Assembly: GCA_025642075.2 (NCBI GenBank)
Contig: JAODUO010001368.1
Coordinates: forward strand, 62,001 to 126,000
DNA length: 64,000 bases
From: Ridgeia piscesae
Taxonomy: Eukaryota > Annelida > Polychaeta > Sabellida > Siboglinidae
Direction: 5' to 3'
The translations under genes were made by a program, and so were the position numbers. The notes beneath the pieces are model-generated. The model was given only the letters and a program-made list of their open reading frames with translations. It did not search any database and was not told the origin of the DNA. The first letter of the stretch is position 1. Each line of letters starts with the position of its first letter. Shown here in pieces: positions 12,404-24,626 of this stretch.

Positions 12404-13787
12404 CTATATATACAAGGAAAATATAATTGGATACATAAAAAGGAAAATACGCAAATTGTGTGCTACTGTCATTATATGCATACATGTAACTGGAAGGTAA
12501 GGGTGCAATATGTAGAGGAAAAGTGCACAATACAACGCAACAATGTTTATGAAAGAAACTCGCAAACAATAGAAGCAATACTCTCAGTCCACATAAATCG
12601 CAAAAGGTACATAATTCAGATTTCGTATTCAGTAATCCATGTCAACAAACCAATAACTGCCCTTATTATGTTTTTAGCAGGTACCTGCACATCGTTTCGT
12701 ATGTGACGAGTTGTCTTAGGTACCACTATACAAAAGGTGGAAGCAATTCGTGTTTGTTTTCAGTTTTGTGTGTCAAAACATGTCCACGTCGATAGAAAAT
12801 AATTAAAACGAAAGAATTTGTTTAATGCTTCAAAGGGACCGATTGATGCAAAGACAACAATCTCACCCTATGACATTTGTTACCATGCTAAGAAAATGAT
12901 CAATACATGCTTTTAACATCACAGTTGGCAGTGGATCTAGATCAACACAGTTTATTAGCCTCGCATCCTCCATAGTAGTGGGCGTAAACTAAGTAAGTAT
13001 GAATTTATTTTCGGAGGTTGAACGTTTACATTATTTTACATATGAACTTGGAACGAAGGTTGCATAAGAGTGATTGTGTACTTATCTTCCTTAATAATAA
13101 TTCAGAGGGCAACCCTCTCAAATCAGTGTTCCTCACTGCGAAAAGTGCACTGCCATACAGGCCTATATGGTCTCTTAATAGCCGCGTTGCTTTTTCTCTT
13201 TCCACATTAGCTATGCAGCAACAAACCTAAATGTAGTATCAACTGACAATAATGGCAATGTCGTATGTATACGTTTATTTTTAGGAAGCCAGGTACAACA
13301 TATTGGACAATATCATTTCGGTTTCGCAATTGACTTCACACAAAAGGAGTCATAGTTACCTTAATATGTAATCAATACGTTTATGTAATATATCAAAATG
13401 GTGTCCATTCCTTTACCTACTGAATAGTGCAAAGCAATGGAAAATAGTGCTAAATTGTACACGATCACATACCAAAGACGTTACGCAAATTCGAGTGAAA
13501 TAAAATCCGAAATAAAAACACATGAACGTGTTACTCAATCACATGTTATGCATTATCATCAGTCATCAGTGTCACTCTCGTCACAGCCAATGTTTTCAAC
13601 AAGAGTCCGAACAGGTATTATTGGCCCACATTGGATATCTTTCCCTTCTTATGTGCAAGCAACACATTAGGCACATAAAACTGCATTTATATTCAGGCCT
13701 GAAGATGAAGACTCACTTGGAAATGGAGGAGAAATTACCAGAATCTGGCAAATGCGCTGATCTGGTGGTGGTGTTTCATTCAGCATA
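12402..13787. other. No gene seen
   Basis: AT-rich DNA. No motif, exon or repeat boundary was recognised. Confidence 0.4.
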
Positions 13788-14062
13788 ATCCGTTTCTTGA
13801 AGGTGAACCATTCAGCCAGCACCAAGAGAGATCTCGACTAGAACATGGGTGTCACACATTTGGAACCAGTAACCATGACGATGCCGCCATTACCAGAACA
13901 TACACGATCGCCTACGAGTTACTTGTTGCCAGCAAAAGCTCTCGTAACTGTCCTGGCGATGAATTTCATGTGCCGTGTTGTGATGCTTGCAAATGCGAAG
14001 GGGAAAATAGCCACTGTGGGCGGTCTAATACCTTTTCGACTATTGCTGAAAACAATGAGTGT

Positions 14063-14103
<41 letters not shown>

Positions 14104-14217
14104 GCAGAGACAGAGATACAGAGAGACAGAGAGACAGAGAGACAGAGAGACAGAGAGACAGAGAGACAGAGAGACAGAGAGACAGAGAGACAGAGAGACA
14201 GAGAGACAGGAGAGAGA

Positions 14218-14251
<34 letters not shown>

Positions 14252-14880
14252 AGAGAGACTGATGGCAATGTGTAAGATGTGATTATAATTTTATATATAA
14301 TACTGCATTTTATCATACAGTCTCTTAACAAACATGCATCAGCACTCTGTCTTTTATAGTAAGGCACGATGGTTGACAGATGTGCTGAAAGAGACTCAAT
14401 TGAGGATAGAGGAGAAATTACCAAAATCTGACACATCTACTTATGCGTTTCATTCAGCAACATCCGTTTCTTGAAGGTGAAACATTCAGCCAGTACCAAA
14501 AGAGACTTCTGAGAAACCACGAGAACAGCACAGGGCAATTGGAACATCTGATGAGATCCCTTTTGGCCAACATTACACAAAGGCATGCCCATGTCGCTGT
14601 TCCGACGTTACCCCTGCTACCACTTTCAGTTGGAAGATGGGTGTCAGACATTTGAAGCCAGTAACCATGACGGCGCCGCCTGTACCAGAACTTACACAAT
14701 CGCTTACGAGTTGCGTGTTGTTAGCAAATGCACTCGTAACAATTCTTGCGCTAAATTGCAAGTGCCGTACTGTGTTGTTGCAAATGCGAAGGGGACGATA
14801 TCAAATGGGCGAGTAATACCTGTTAGGACTCTTGTTCAAAACGATGGCTCTAACGATAGTGACTCAGATAACCGATGACA
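13788..14880 (+). repeat. Tandemly duplicated unknown sequence flanking a GA array
   Basis: Sequence at about 13788-14060 recurs at about 14450-14860 with roughly 75-85% visual identity. Shared phrases include attcagca.aatccgtttcttgaaggtga, gtaaccatgacg.cgccgcc, tacacgatcgcctacgagtt and gcaaatgcgaagggga. Copy 2 has about 100 extra bases early on. One frame of each copy gives similar protein (copy 1 TRTYTIAYELLVASK, copy 2 TRTYTIAYELRVVSK), followed by Cys-rich segments. No single frame is open through the unit, and I do not recognise a family. It could be a decayed exon pair or a non-coding repeat. Confidence 0.55.
14065..14262. repeat. GA-rich satellite, 8-bp GAGACAGA units
   Basis: (GA)n flanks about twelve head-to-tail copies of GAGACAGA, followed by more (GA)n. 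Open frames across it on both strands are artefacts. Confidence 0.95.
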
Positions 14881-15600
14881 ATGTTTAAGATGTGATTGAG
14901 TAACACCTTCATGCGTTTTTGTTTCGAATAATGCATGTTATCATATATTGTCTTAACAATCATGGCATCAATAATCAGTAATAGGTAATGCACCACTTTA
15001 ATGGAAATCGAAAAATATACATTCAATGAAATCAACTCCGATCTGCGTTACGTCACGATTGCGCAACACTTAGGGGGTGGGGTATGTATTTGATTCGTGA
15101 ATGTGCATAACTTACTACCGTTTAAAATTACTTTGCACTATTCAATGTGTAAATGTATGGACGTCATTTTACATAACTATATTGATTACATATTAAGGTA
15201 ACTATGATTGCCTTTGGACGATGTCAACTGCGAAACCGAAATGATTTTTTGTTATACTGTCATATGTTTTGTACCTGGCATTCTAAAAAATAAATGTATC
15301 AATAAGATATTGCTATTATTATTATACCTCGTCATTCATGATATGTTGATACTACATGTAGATGTGTTGCCCTATAGTTACTGTGAAACTGTGGAAAGAG
15401 AAATAAAAGGAACGCTGCCATTAATAGACCGCATAGGCCTGAATGCAGATGTATTTTATGGAATGAGGTACACCGATTTCAAAGGGTTGCCCTCTGGAAT
15501 ATTACTATTATAGACTATTAATAAATTGTAGTTTGGCAGAGATGGAACATCCCATCTATGTAAAATATTCTTTATGTAACTCCATATTTGGTGTAGATTT
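14881..15600. other. No gene seen
   Basis: An open frame of 101 codons at 15208-15513 on plus shows no family motif. I do not call it a gene. Confidence 0.35.
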
Positions 15601-16110
15601 TCAGAGTTGGCTGACACAATGTTTGTGAAATATTCTTTCTCCGTGTATTTCGGCTGTGTCTCACAACCTTCTTCAGCGGACTGAATTTCCCGGTTGTGTC
15701 ACATGACTTGCATCACGTGACACAAGCTGTATCATGAACGGTGGGAGTTGTTGACCAATGTCTCTGTTTAAAGCCGGCTTCCCCATGTATGTTGGTGGCC
15801 TCTTCGATTTCCTTCTAAGCCAGTCGTCTTCAAGTTCTAGGATTTTTACATCCCTCATTGAACAATGCTGGCTTGTGTTCAACCTGTAGTCGCTTACTGC
15901 TGACAGGGGTTGGCGACACGATAGATGTTCTTTAATTCGTGTGCCCAGTGGTCTTGCTCTTTCTCATATGGAGTGCTGGTTGTAGTCCGGGTATTGGATG
16001 TCGTAGGCCACACACTTTGCCGCTTTGTCTGTCTTGTATTTCGGGTGCACCAACAGGGACATCAGGGTTTAATGGGTTTGTGATACACTGTTATGTCATA
16101 GGATTTGATA
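15601..16110 (-). pseudogene. Penelope-like element, GIY-YIG endonuclease end
   Basis: Minus-strand translation gives the C-terminal GIY-YIG endonuclease region typical of Penelope-like retroelements. A segment CVAYDIQYPDYNQHSI is followed by an in-frame TGA where the family has Gly-Glu, then ARPLGTRIKEHL. Next come an SAVSDYRLNTSQHCSMRD segment and ILELEDDW, and finally PALNRDIGQQLPP. The element therefore has a stop inside the nuclease and a fragmentary 5' side, with no reverse transcriptase recognisable. After the frame ends (about 15673), the sequence continues into the element's terminal region with a hammerhead-like motif at 15640-15680. The similar terminal sequence at 16310-16434 is in the opposite orientation, so the two form an inverted pair. 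Confidence 0.8.
15640..15680 (-). ncRNA. Hammerhead-ribozyme-like motif (decayed copy)
   Basis: On the minus strand the order is TCCG, CTGAAGAA, stem II GGTTGT/ACAGCC around GAGAC, GAAA, TACA, CGGA. This matches a type I hammerhead layout: stem I is TCCG/CGGA, the core is CUGANGA and GAAA, and stem III is minimal. The position expected to be U before the cleavage site is C, and one extra A follows CUGANGA. It is probably inactive. Penelope-like elements are known to carry hammerhead motifs in their terminal repeats. Confidence 0.45.
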
Positions 16111-16309
16111 TTTCTTGTTAACTGTTCCAACAGGTTACTAATGTAGGGAAGACCTATGGCATGTCGTCTTCTGTTGGTTTTTCTGGTGTTGACACTTTTA
16201 TTTGTTTATCCTTGGTTGCATAGTGTTGAAAATCCAAGGTTCGTAGCAGTTCATTTTTTGCAGGACCTTTTTAATGTATTCCACCTCTTTGGTCTTATCC
16301 TTCTCCTCT

Positions 16310-16431
16310 CATGTAGTGTCACATAATACAAGTCAAGTGACACAACGGGGAAATTCAATCCGCTGAAGAAGGCTGTGAGAGACAGCCGAAATATACGGAA
16401 AATCAAAACAAGTTTCTTCAGAATAAAATTC

Positions 16432-16434
<3 letters not shown>
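16310..16434 (+). mobile_element. Penelope-like element 3' end (plus orientation)
   Basis: This is the reverse-complement relative of 15624-15730. It shares the phrases gacacaacgggGAAATTCAATCCG, CTGAAGAAGG and CAGCCGAAATA. It ends next to a (TA)n array, as a retroelement tail inserted at or followed by a microsatellite would. Only this terminal part is present in plus orientation. Confidence 0.65.
16359..16399 (+). ncRNA. Hammerhead-ribozyme-like motif
   Basis: The order is TCCG (16359-16362), CTGAAGAA, GGCTGT-GAGAG-ACAGCC (perfect 6-bp stem II), GAAA (16388-16391), TATA, CGGA (16396-16399). TCCG pairs with CGGA as stem I. The last A of GAAA can pair with the U of UA as a one-pair stem III, which would place cleavage after UA, before CGGA. 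One extra A after CUGANGA departs from the consensus. This is structural inference only. The Penelope-like context supports it. Confidence 0.5.

Positions 16435-16494
<60 letters not shown>
16435..16494. repeat. (TA)n microsatellite
   Basis: A 60-base TA array directly after the Penelope-like tail. Confidence 0.95.
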
Positions 16495-16497
<3 letters not shown>

Positions 16498-16549
16498 ATA
16501 TGTAATATATTTAATATGATAAAATGATTAGGATTTAAAACACACATAC

Positions 16550-16802
16550 CATAAGAAGATGTATCTGTACAAACGGCCTCGCGGCAGGTCTACCTTGACT
16601 GCCTGGATAGTCAAAATGGAACTGGACTCCATCATAGTCATATTTTACAAGGTATTTATACAGTCGTATGAGCCACACGGCTTGACGACCACCTCTCATC
16701 TCCAAAAATCTCATCTCTGGCTGATGGTAGTTCCACCCGCCCAAGCCGAGTAGTACTTTCATTGTGGGATAACGTTTCTTTAACTTCTTTGATCGGACAT
16801 AC
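16550..16802 (-). CDS. GH18 chitinase-like exon with altered active-site motif
   Basis: This is the internal exon of a GH18 protein that carries the catalytic loop. The acceptor is TTCAG|G (AG at 16804-16803) and the donor is ATG|GTATGT (GT at 16549-16548), giving 253 bases. The frame gives YVRSKKLKKRYPTMK, then VLLGLGGWNYHQPE (family SVGGWN block), then YDYDGVQFHFDYPGSQG. In active chitinases the last block is DGxDxDxEYPG. Here both Asp of the D-x-D pair are replaced (Gln and His) and the proton-donor Glu is Asp. The protein is therefore predicted to be a catalytically dead chitinase-like lectin, unless the gene is a pseudogene. Phase 2 of the exon at 20108-20315 joins this exon exactly (AT|G = Met). 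No stop or frameshift is seen in the exon. Confidence 0.88.
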
Positions 16803-16856
16803 CTGAATCAATCATATGCAATACATATTTTGTTTAATTACTATTGGTATTACGAA

Positions 16857-16859
<3 letters not shown>

Positions 16860-16914
<55 letters not shown>
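16860..16914. repeat. (TA)n microsatellite
   Basis: A 55-base TA array 58 bases upstream of the GH18 exon's acceptor, inside the intron. Confidence 0.95.
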
Positions 16915-16915
<1 letters not shown>

Positions 16916-16922
16916 CGTAGTT

Positions 16923-17892
16923 TTAGCCATTCTCTTCACTGTGTGAATTTCGTATTTGTCTGCATGCATCAGAATATACAGTAGAATGATAGAATATATA
17001 CTGCTGGCTGCACTCATCACATATACAGTTGAACTGCAAGTAGAAAAGTGCACCATTAAAGGTAGTGCCCCAACTAGTTGTTTTGTTATTGTATAACGAT
17101 CTTATGCTACATAAATTAAATTTAATTATCGTATCGGCAGCCCAAATATATGTTAACGAAGCAGAACCAACTTTAGAAGTTAAATGTTTAATGCTGAAAA
17201 TAACTGCCGCGTTGTCATTCAAAATTGCGAAGAAAGAAGTCGTGCCCCAACACGTCGTAGCTATAGCACAGGTGTCGACTTTACGTAATCCATATGGCTT
17301 CCATTGAGACCAACCAGTTTTCCATCGATGTAAGTTGTACGATGAATGGTCATACGTTTTTGTTTGTTGATAACATTTGTGAAATGAACTTTGTCTGAGC
17401 TGGTAGTACTACAAAGTTTGCTACCAACAAGACATGCGTCCGTTAATGACAATCTGTATTAAGAGCAGTTTAGTTCTGTGTGTCAATGACTAGATGTCTC
17501 GTACCTTCCTGCCATCATTTGAAGTCGTGAAGACAGGGATGGACTTCTCGGTGTATATACTACCAGCTAAATACTTTGTATGTGCGATCTACTAGTTAAA
17601 ATGTTATCATACAATGCATTTGTTTTGAAATACGACTACAACTTTGTCAGAGAGAATCTACGAATGCCCGTAGGCGTACGTGTAGCGTGGTTTATCTACA
17701 AGGAACTTGGAATATTCTTTCTGCAGAAAATAAGTCGATGTATTCAGTCGGGGATTTGATAATTTCCCGGGCGAGGGGATGTTGTTGGAGATTTCCCCTG
17801 TCGAGTGTAGGTCGACATTGATAGGCGCTATTGTCGTCATTTTCCACGTCAAACTCAAAACTAGGGGTAACTTCTTCCGCCAGTTTGAACAC
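16923..17892 (-). other. Cluster of open minus-strand frames, not recognised
   Basis: Three minus-strand open stretches (17692-17892, 17261-17452 and 16923-17222) lie inside the intron between two GH18 exons, and they are less AT-rich than their surroundings. One contains TTYIDGKLVGLNGSHMDY, which looks protein-like. I cannot match them to a family and see no clean exon chain. They might be alternative exons, a nested gene or chance. Confidence 0.25.
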
Positions 17893-17948
17893 CGACCAGT
17901 GGAGTTAGTAGGCTAATTTAGCATTCATCACGTCACTAGTCTACGGAC

Positions 17949-18043
17949 GCAGCACACCAACCCCGGGTAGGTGTTAGCATTTCCAGGTTTATGGCAGCAA
18001 AACAATTCCTTATATAACATATTGCCATTGTAACTGATACAAC

Positions 18044-18099
<56 letters not shown>

Positions 18100-18205
18100 A
18101 CTATGTATGTTTTACCAGTTACAATGGCAATGCGTTATACAAGGCATTGTTGTGCTGCCATAAACCTGAAATGGTAACACCTACCGAGTTTCAACAACAC
18201 ACACC
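17949..18205. repeat. Hairpin element with a CA/TA microsatellite loop
   Basis: Arms of about 88 bp at 17949-18036 and 18117-18205 are reverse-complementary with scattered mismatches (tttatggcagcaaaacaatt against aattgt.tgctgccataaa). The loop is (AC)n at 18042-18069 followed by (AT)n at 18070-18095. It has no coding capacity and is probably a small palindromic MITE. Confidence 0.75.
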
Positions 18206-18221
18206 CCACCACACACACCAC

Positions 18222-18245
18222 CACACACACACACACACACACACA

Positions 18246-18312
<67 letters not shown>
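18222..18312. repeat. (CA)n-(TA)n compound microsatellite
   Basis: (CA)n to about 18248, then about 64 bases of (TA)n. Confidence 0.95.
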
Positions 18313-18314
<2 letters not shown>

Positions 18315-18550
18315 CATATATATGTATACAGTTAATTTGTCATTACTCTATGCTTTCAGAGTACTTTGAATAAAAGCGTTGCAGAGTGGGAAAGATGTAC
18401 TGCATGCCAAGGTTCCAGCACGAGGAATGCGTGAGGTAAGGGAACATGGCCGAGGACGAGCGTGTCAGTGAACACAATGACTGCGCCCAGGTGGCTATGC
18501 TGTGTAATGATAGACACGAACAACTACAGTACATTTGTATTACAGTAAAG

Positions 18551-18552
<2 letters not shown>

Positions 18553-18629
<77 letters not shown>
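18553..18629. repeat. (TA)n microsatellite
   Basis: An uninterrupted TA array of about 77 bases. Confidence 0.95.
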
Positions 18630-18630
<1 letters not shown>

Positions 18631-19953
18631 GTATGTTGGCATATGTTAATATAATATTTCAATGACCAAAATATTGTGCATTGTTACAACTGCTTATAGT
18701 GGTCATGTAGTCTTTGTCAAAGTGCATAATACCTATGAGAGATTATGCCGAGGATCTGAAATGCTAGTTACAAAAATGTAACTGATAGATGTACTATCAC
18801 CTTCTCCAAAAATAGATTACAAAAACGTTACTCTGAAGCTTTGTATCAGAGATATACAAGAACATTATTTTTTAAATAATTTTTATCCATGCACCCTATC
18901 AAGTCGCCGTTCAATGTAGAAATGCCCAATAGTGAGAAAACGAAAACAACTGTATGTGTGTTCGCTTATGTACATGGGGACATTGCGTGAATAAAATAAA
19001 CTTGAATTATCTTCTCAGTATGAAGTATGATTATGACGTTGCTATGCAGCTGCGCGGCGCACCGATATACCTTGACAATAAATGTACGGCACTATATGGA
19101 CGAACGTTTGCAATACTAAATTACCCATGTCGGATCCTGGCAATACACCTACTTTGTATGCATCATAAATTCATCCACGTCAAATAGTTTCATATTCGGC
19201 CACAGTCCATGCACCATGTGACAACGTCCCACGCCTCCGGCTATGATTTAGGCTAGGTCTAGCGTGAGTCTTGCTACAAGTATATCGTTACGTAGATACA
19301 CATGATCTTGCACTCGAACGGAAGAATTTTATATATAAACTTCATTAATACATCGGCCTGAAATATATATTTAACACGCATATTTTAAAACAGTACAACT
19401 TGGAAATCCCTGATAGTGATCATAAAGCACATGACGAAAACGTGTCTACACGGTCGGATTTAGATTTTAGTACACCGCTCAGGCAGTCCCACCGTCCGTT
19501 CTACTCTAACAAGGTTCTGTGTTCTGTGTACTGTTCCTGAATGCATCACCTTCTTTTAACTTGTTCTTCGTTGCCGAATACAGTATTGCCAGATGCAAAC
19601 TCTTTTTCCTCTCCATAACGATCAAATATCAACACTGCGCATTTGCATTCACGTGACCGCATATCACAAACGTGGTGTTACCATTTCATAAATATCCGGT
19701 GCTCCGAGACACGCCTCCAAAAACGACTGTGCAGAGGATAGCATAAACATTTGATTCGCAACATATCATAATATCTCATTTACCAAAATATGCTTCTCAT
19801 TAAAACATTTCGTGGCTGTCGATACGATACAACATAGTAATTTTTTAAATACAACACTAATGTATAATACCTCACAATAGTATAGACCTTAAAAAGAAAA
19901 AGGTAATATAAAATAAGCATTATATTATGTATGTATGCATGTATGTAACTGTG

Positions 19954-19990
<37 letters not shown>

Positions 19991-20107
19991 ATTGTTGGTC
20001 ATGTACACTATTTGTAGCTTGACAGTAATTAATATTATAAATACAATTAATAAAATACATAAACGTCAATAAAAGTAAACTGGTCTTCTTTTCTTTCTAA
20101 AACCTAC
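18630..20107. other. Intron-like, no gene seen
   Basis: There is no recognised motif. A short (TA)n array lies at 19959-19986. The stretch lies in the large intron between GH18 exons. Confidence 0.45.
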
Positions 20108-20315
20108 ATTTTATCTGCCCATTTTTTGTTCTCAACTGATTTCTCTGTAAACGGACTCCACGGATGTTCTTTCATCACGGCGAAAACAAACACGACGTGT
20201 GTGCATAGCGACAAGTCTAAGTGGTCTATGGACAGCGGGGCGCCATAAGGTCGCTTCTCCTCCCAGTCGGTGTAACAACATATCCGCTTGTATTGATCGA
20301 TAGTACGGCGGCGAC
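20108..20315 (-). CDS. GH18 chitinase-like exon (N-terminal strand 1)
   Basis: This is the first recognisable exon of the GH18 gene. The acceptor is GCAACAG|GT (AG at 20317-20316) and the donor is AAAAT|GTAGGT (GT at 20107-20106), giving 208 bases. The frame reads YKRICCYTDWEEKRP, then LDLSLCTHVVFVFAV, which matches the family's N-terminal block (K-R-V-C-Y-Y-T-N-W and L-C-T-H-I-I-Y-A-F). Cys residues are at the two positions that normally form the first disulfide. It ends KKWADKM, and the Met codon is completed by the first base of the exon at 16802. The signal peptide would be encoded further upstream; I did not find that exon. It is about 3.3 kb from the next exon. Confidence 0.88.
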
Positions 20316-20548
20316 CTGTTGCAATTAAATACATCACCCGTTTGTTAAGTTGATACGGTTTTATGCACATAACACGTTTTAGTCAGCGTTATTCTTATTA
20401 CTAATTATACAGTTATTTGTCATTATTTAGCCTAGCATATTACTATGGTAGTAGTATTATTAAGCATTATTGTTACAGTTACTACTGTTATTAAACAAAA
20501 TATTGCTACTGTAAAATGAATTGTGATAATATGCATGTGCATGAAATT

Positions 20549-21066
<518 letters not shown>

Positions 21067-24000
21067 GCCAAGAATTTCCTCCAAGAAATGTGAACATAGC
21101 AAATGTACACGTTTTTGTAAAACTTGTTGATACCGTAATGATCTTCATTCTTCGAAGCCAGAATTACTGGATATTCTGGACATTAAGTACAAATCACAAA
21201 TAAAAAGGCGAATTAAAGTGGAAATATTAAATGTTCGTAATTTCGATCGCAAAACAATATTGTTAGTGATGCATTATTAATATAAGTGGGCATTTCCCCG
21301 GACGTACATTTCGGACTATTTAGCTATCAAGGGATAGAAAGTACCACAACTTTATACTATCATATATTATAAGAACCCACTAGGACATAATTGTGCCATA
21401 TAAAGTCTGTTCACTCTTGTAACCATTTTAGCCCTACAGTTAAACAGATGCATGGTGTCGGACGTATTCACACCGACCTAAAATGTTCACCCTTGTAAGG
21501 TTATGTCCGAAGCTATGTGATATTTGAGGGTACATTGTAAATATTGTGTCCTATATCCATAGGGTAGATATTAATATGTTCACTAAACCCAATAAAGTGA
21601 TGTGCTTGTGTTGTATAGACAAATTACAGATGAATTTGGTGTCGGACGTACACGTGTGAAATACAACATACCAAGTAGTTATAATTATGATTATATTTTT
21701 CAAATCAGGTATCTATATTGGTAGAAACACAGAATGAATCCTCTCTGGCTATAGATGTTGACAGTGAGACATTTAAAATTCAAAATGTTGATAGTGTTCA
21801 CTGTCCAGGCACTAAGCTGGAACAAACCACGTACCATAAACATTAGAACAGAAACTGTCCATGACTTTCAGCAACAGATTGTGCATCAGTCTCCTTGATG
21901 ACAACACAACTTGTAGAAATATTGTATATTGCCAATTGTTCTTGTTTTTCACATTGACTATCAGTTAGATAGTAAAGACCATAATGAAGATAAAATAGTA
22001 AAATGGCAACAAAAATACGTTCACCTTACATTTTCTTCCAGATCATCTGTTTATTATCATTTAACATTTCATCTTAACGTGTAAGTTTAATTGATTACAT
22101 ATCTTAGATATTTATGTTTTACAAAATGATGTTGTTTTAAGCGTCTCTGAGGGGAAATACATTTTCTGAGGGGAATAATCTGACTAGTAGTTAACATTAC
22201 TAGTAGATATGTTTGATGGAAATAATCGTGAAATATTTACGTTATTGTTTTCCTATCTTTTGTTGCATAATAAGTTATCACATAATGTATACCAAAAATT
22301 AGTTAATGTGATACCTGAAACTTGGGAATATTACCTTTCTTATTTGCCCCAATTGAAGCAATTTCAAAAATGACATGTTTGTTTACCTGAGCGCGGAATA
22401 TCCCAAATATATTAACTATTACTAACAACATTAACTAACAATGAGCCCCTGACTGTGTGGATTATACAGATTAGGAAGTTATTCCCGATCTAGTGTTTAC
22501 ATTTTTACCGGCGGTAAAAAAACTATTCGTGTGGCATTACTGCGCGTGAGCGAATCAGTGGTGGTCATTAGATAGCATTAAGTACGTTACTGCTTCCCAC
22601 TGAATCTCCATTAATTACCTCTTTAGTCTGATATGTATTGGCCACTATGTCTATGAGCAAAAGGACGTGCATATCCTTTCAGCAAAATTATTTGTCGCAA
22701 ACTAGCACGAGGCAAACATGTTTTGAGGGCTGTTTTAATACCAAGCGCAAAGCAGTTCGCTAAAATCCGCGATAGAGCTTTTAACAAACGTAATAGTTTA
22801 TGTAACGAAATGTTAAACAACACAATAGTCACACAGGAGAGTTAACGAACAGCCCACGGTATTTATACCATCAATACTTTGCGCTTCGCTGCACATTCAT
22901 GGTTTTACATTTATCGGATAGTTTAACTTCTGTATTGATTGCAAAGGAAGAAGCACACACAGCCAATCCTGACATCAATACGCACCGCTGTAAATTTCAC
23001 TGTTTCTAAATTTCTTAACTTGTTTTCCAAAATATATTGATTTCTAGATAAAAAATATCTTAATCATCCACGGCCGAATTCAGCGTAACATATTTTACCC
23101 ACATAACATTCTTTGAAGGCATTCATTGGTCGATGTAAATGTCAACAGTAAACAAAATTAGTATGCATAGCGAGAAACATGCCGTTTTCCGATACGAAGT
23201 GATCCAGCCACTTGCGTGTTCACCAACAATGATTTCAACTCCGCAACACGCAGAGCATGTTGATGAAAATCGTATCCTTTTTATGACCAGCGAAAGATGA
23301 TCGCTTGGCTTGGTCCAGCCAGGTAGGTTCCGCCGCAGGGCATTTTTCAATGAGTAACGAGCATGTGTCCACGTGGACAGCCTCTGTTTACACATATTAG
23401 AGCATGTATCCACGCGATAACCAGTGTTTACACGATACACGTGACCAACCATGTTTCCACGATCGCCACATGTTCAACCAGCGGGAAATTTCAGTTAATC
23501 GACGGCAGAAATGTGTGCAAAATGTCAGTTAGTCGATGGCAGAAATATCTGTAAGTTGCAACTGTCCGGATTTTCAAGATGCAGTCATTAAGGCAAGTAT
23601 ATAGGCATCACCTCTTTTTTTTACTTAGGAGTTGGTCAGGTAGAGTAAAACAATTGATCACTTGTGCATAACTAAACTAGTTTAGACTAAAGTAACTGAG
23701 TCTGAGAGATGACGGCAGTGAGACAGGTGTAATTTTCTCTCATTCATTAGCCTTAGGCTTTAGCTATGTAATTACTGTATGTATGTGATATGTCACGTCA
23801 CTGACTTTTGTTTAGACAAATTGAAATCGTGATCATCACCATCAGCTAAGCCATGGGCCCATGCAACTACAGTAATATGAAACAAAATAGTATGCCACAT
23901 CGGAAAACGTTGGAAAGATCAGTCTTGTTTATAATTGTAGACATTGTTAGATCAATTAATATGTATTCCTAGGTTTTATGATTTTGTTATTGATCTGATT

Positions 24001-24626
24001 TTGCTTTTCTTATTTGATAGCACCTGACCTGCGGTTCAGCTGAAGAAGTTACGTAATTAAACAGTTGTAGTTTGGAGTTGCCCATACTCTATTTCAAATA
24101 ACATTACAAAGTAAATGTTAGAAGAGATATTGTTGTTGTCAACATAATTTTCAAATGTGTATCAAATAGAAGAATAGCTCTGAAGCAGTTGATCCACTGA
24201 TTAGATTGCGTAATAAAAGGAAACATTCATATAAAGTATAAAATAATGAACTATTAAGAGTTATAAGTGCTAGCAAATTACATGTGTATCATTTTGCAAA
24301 ACAGTGCTAAAATGTAATCAATTAAGTTTATGTTATTATTAAATGTCAGTGTTAATTATGTTAGTATTAATTGTGTTTGTCGTGAATCACATGTCACAAT
24401 TAAGTGACAAAATAATGTTTACAAAGATGACACTCCCATGAAAAGGAAAGCATATTTAAAACATGTATTTCGTCCGAACATTATGATTGTATGACATAAA
24501 TTAAAGTTGTCATAGAAAAACACGTTGACGTGTTTATGTACTTCACTATGTGAAAATGCACCATACTGTTCATATGCATGAAACTTAGCAATCTGCAAAG
24601 TTCACACATCTCATAAATCAACAATT
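21067..24626. other. No gene recognised; short tandem repeats
   Basis: This stretch is AT-rich. Imperfect repeats of about 45 bp containing gagcatgt.tccacg...tgtttacac run at 23357-23455. Two copies of a roughly 36-bp phrase around cagttaatcgacggcagaaat run at 23490-23550. I see no family motif. Confidence 0.45.

Noticed and set aside
13845..14436. Frames of 145, 156 and 101 codons rich in Arg-Glu or Ser-Leu
   Set aside because: Produced by the GA satellite at 14065-14262.
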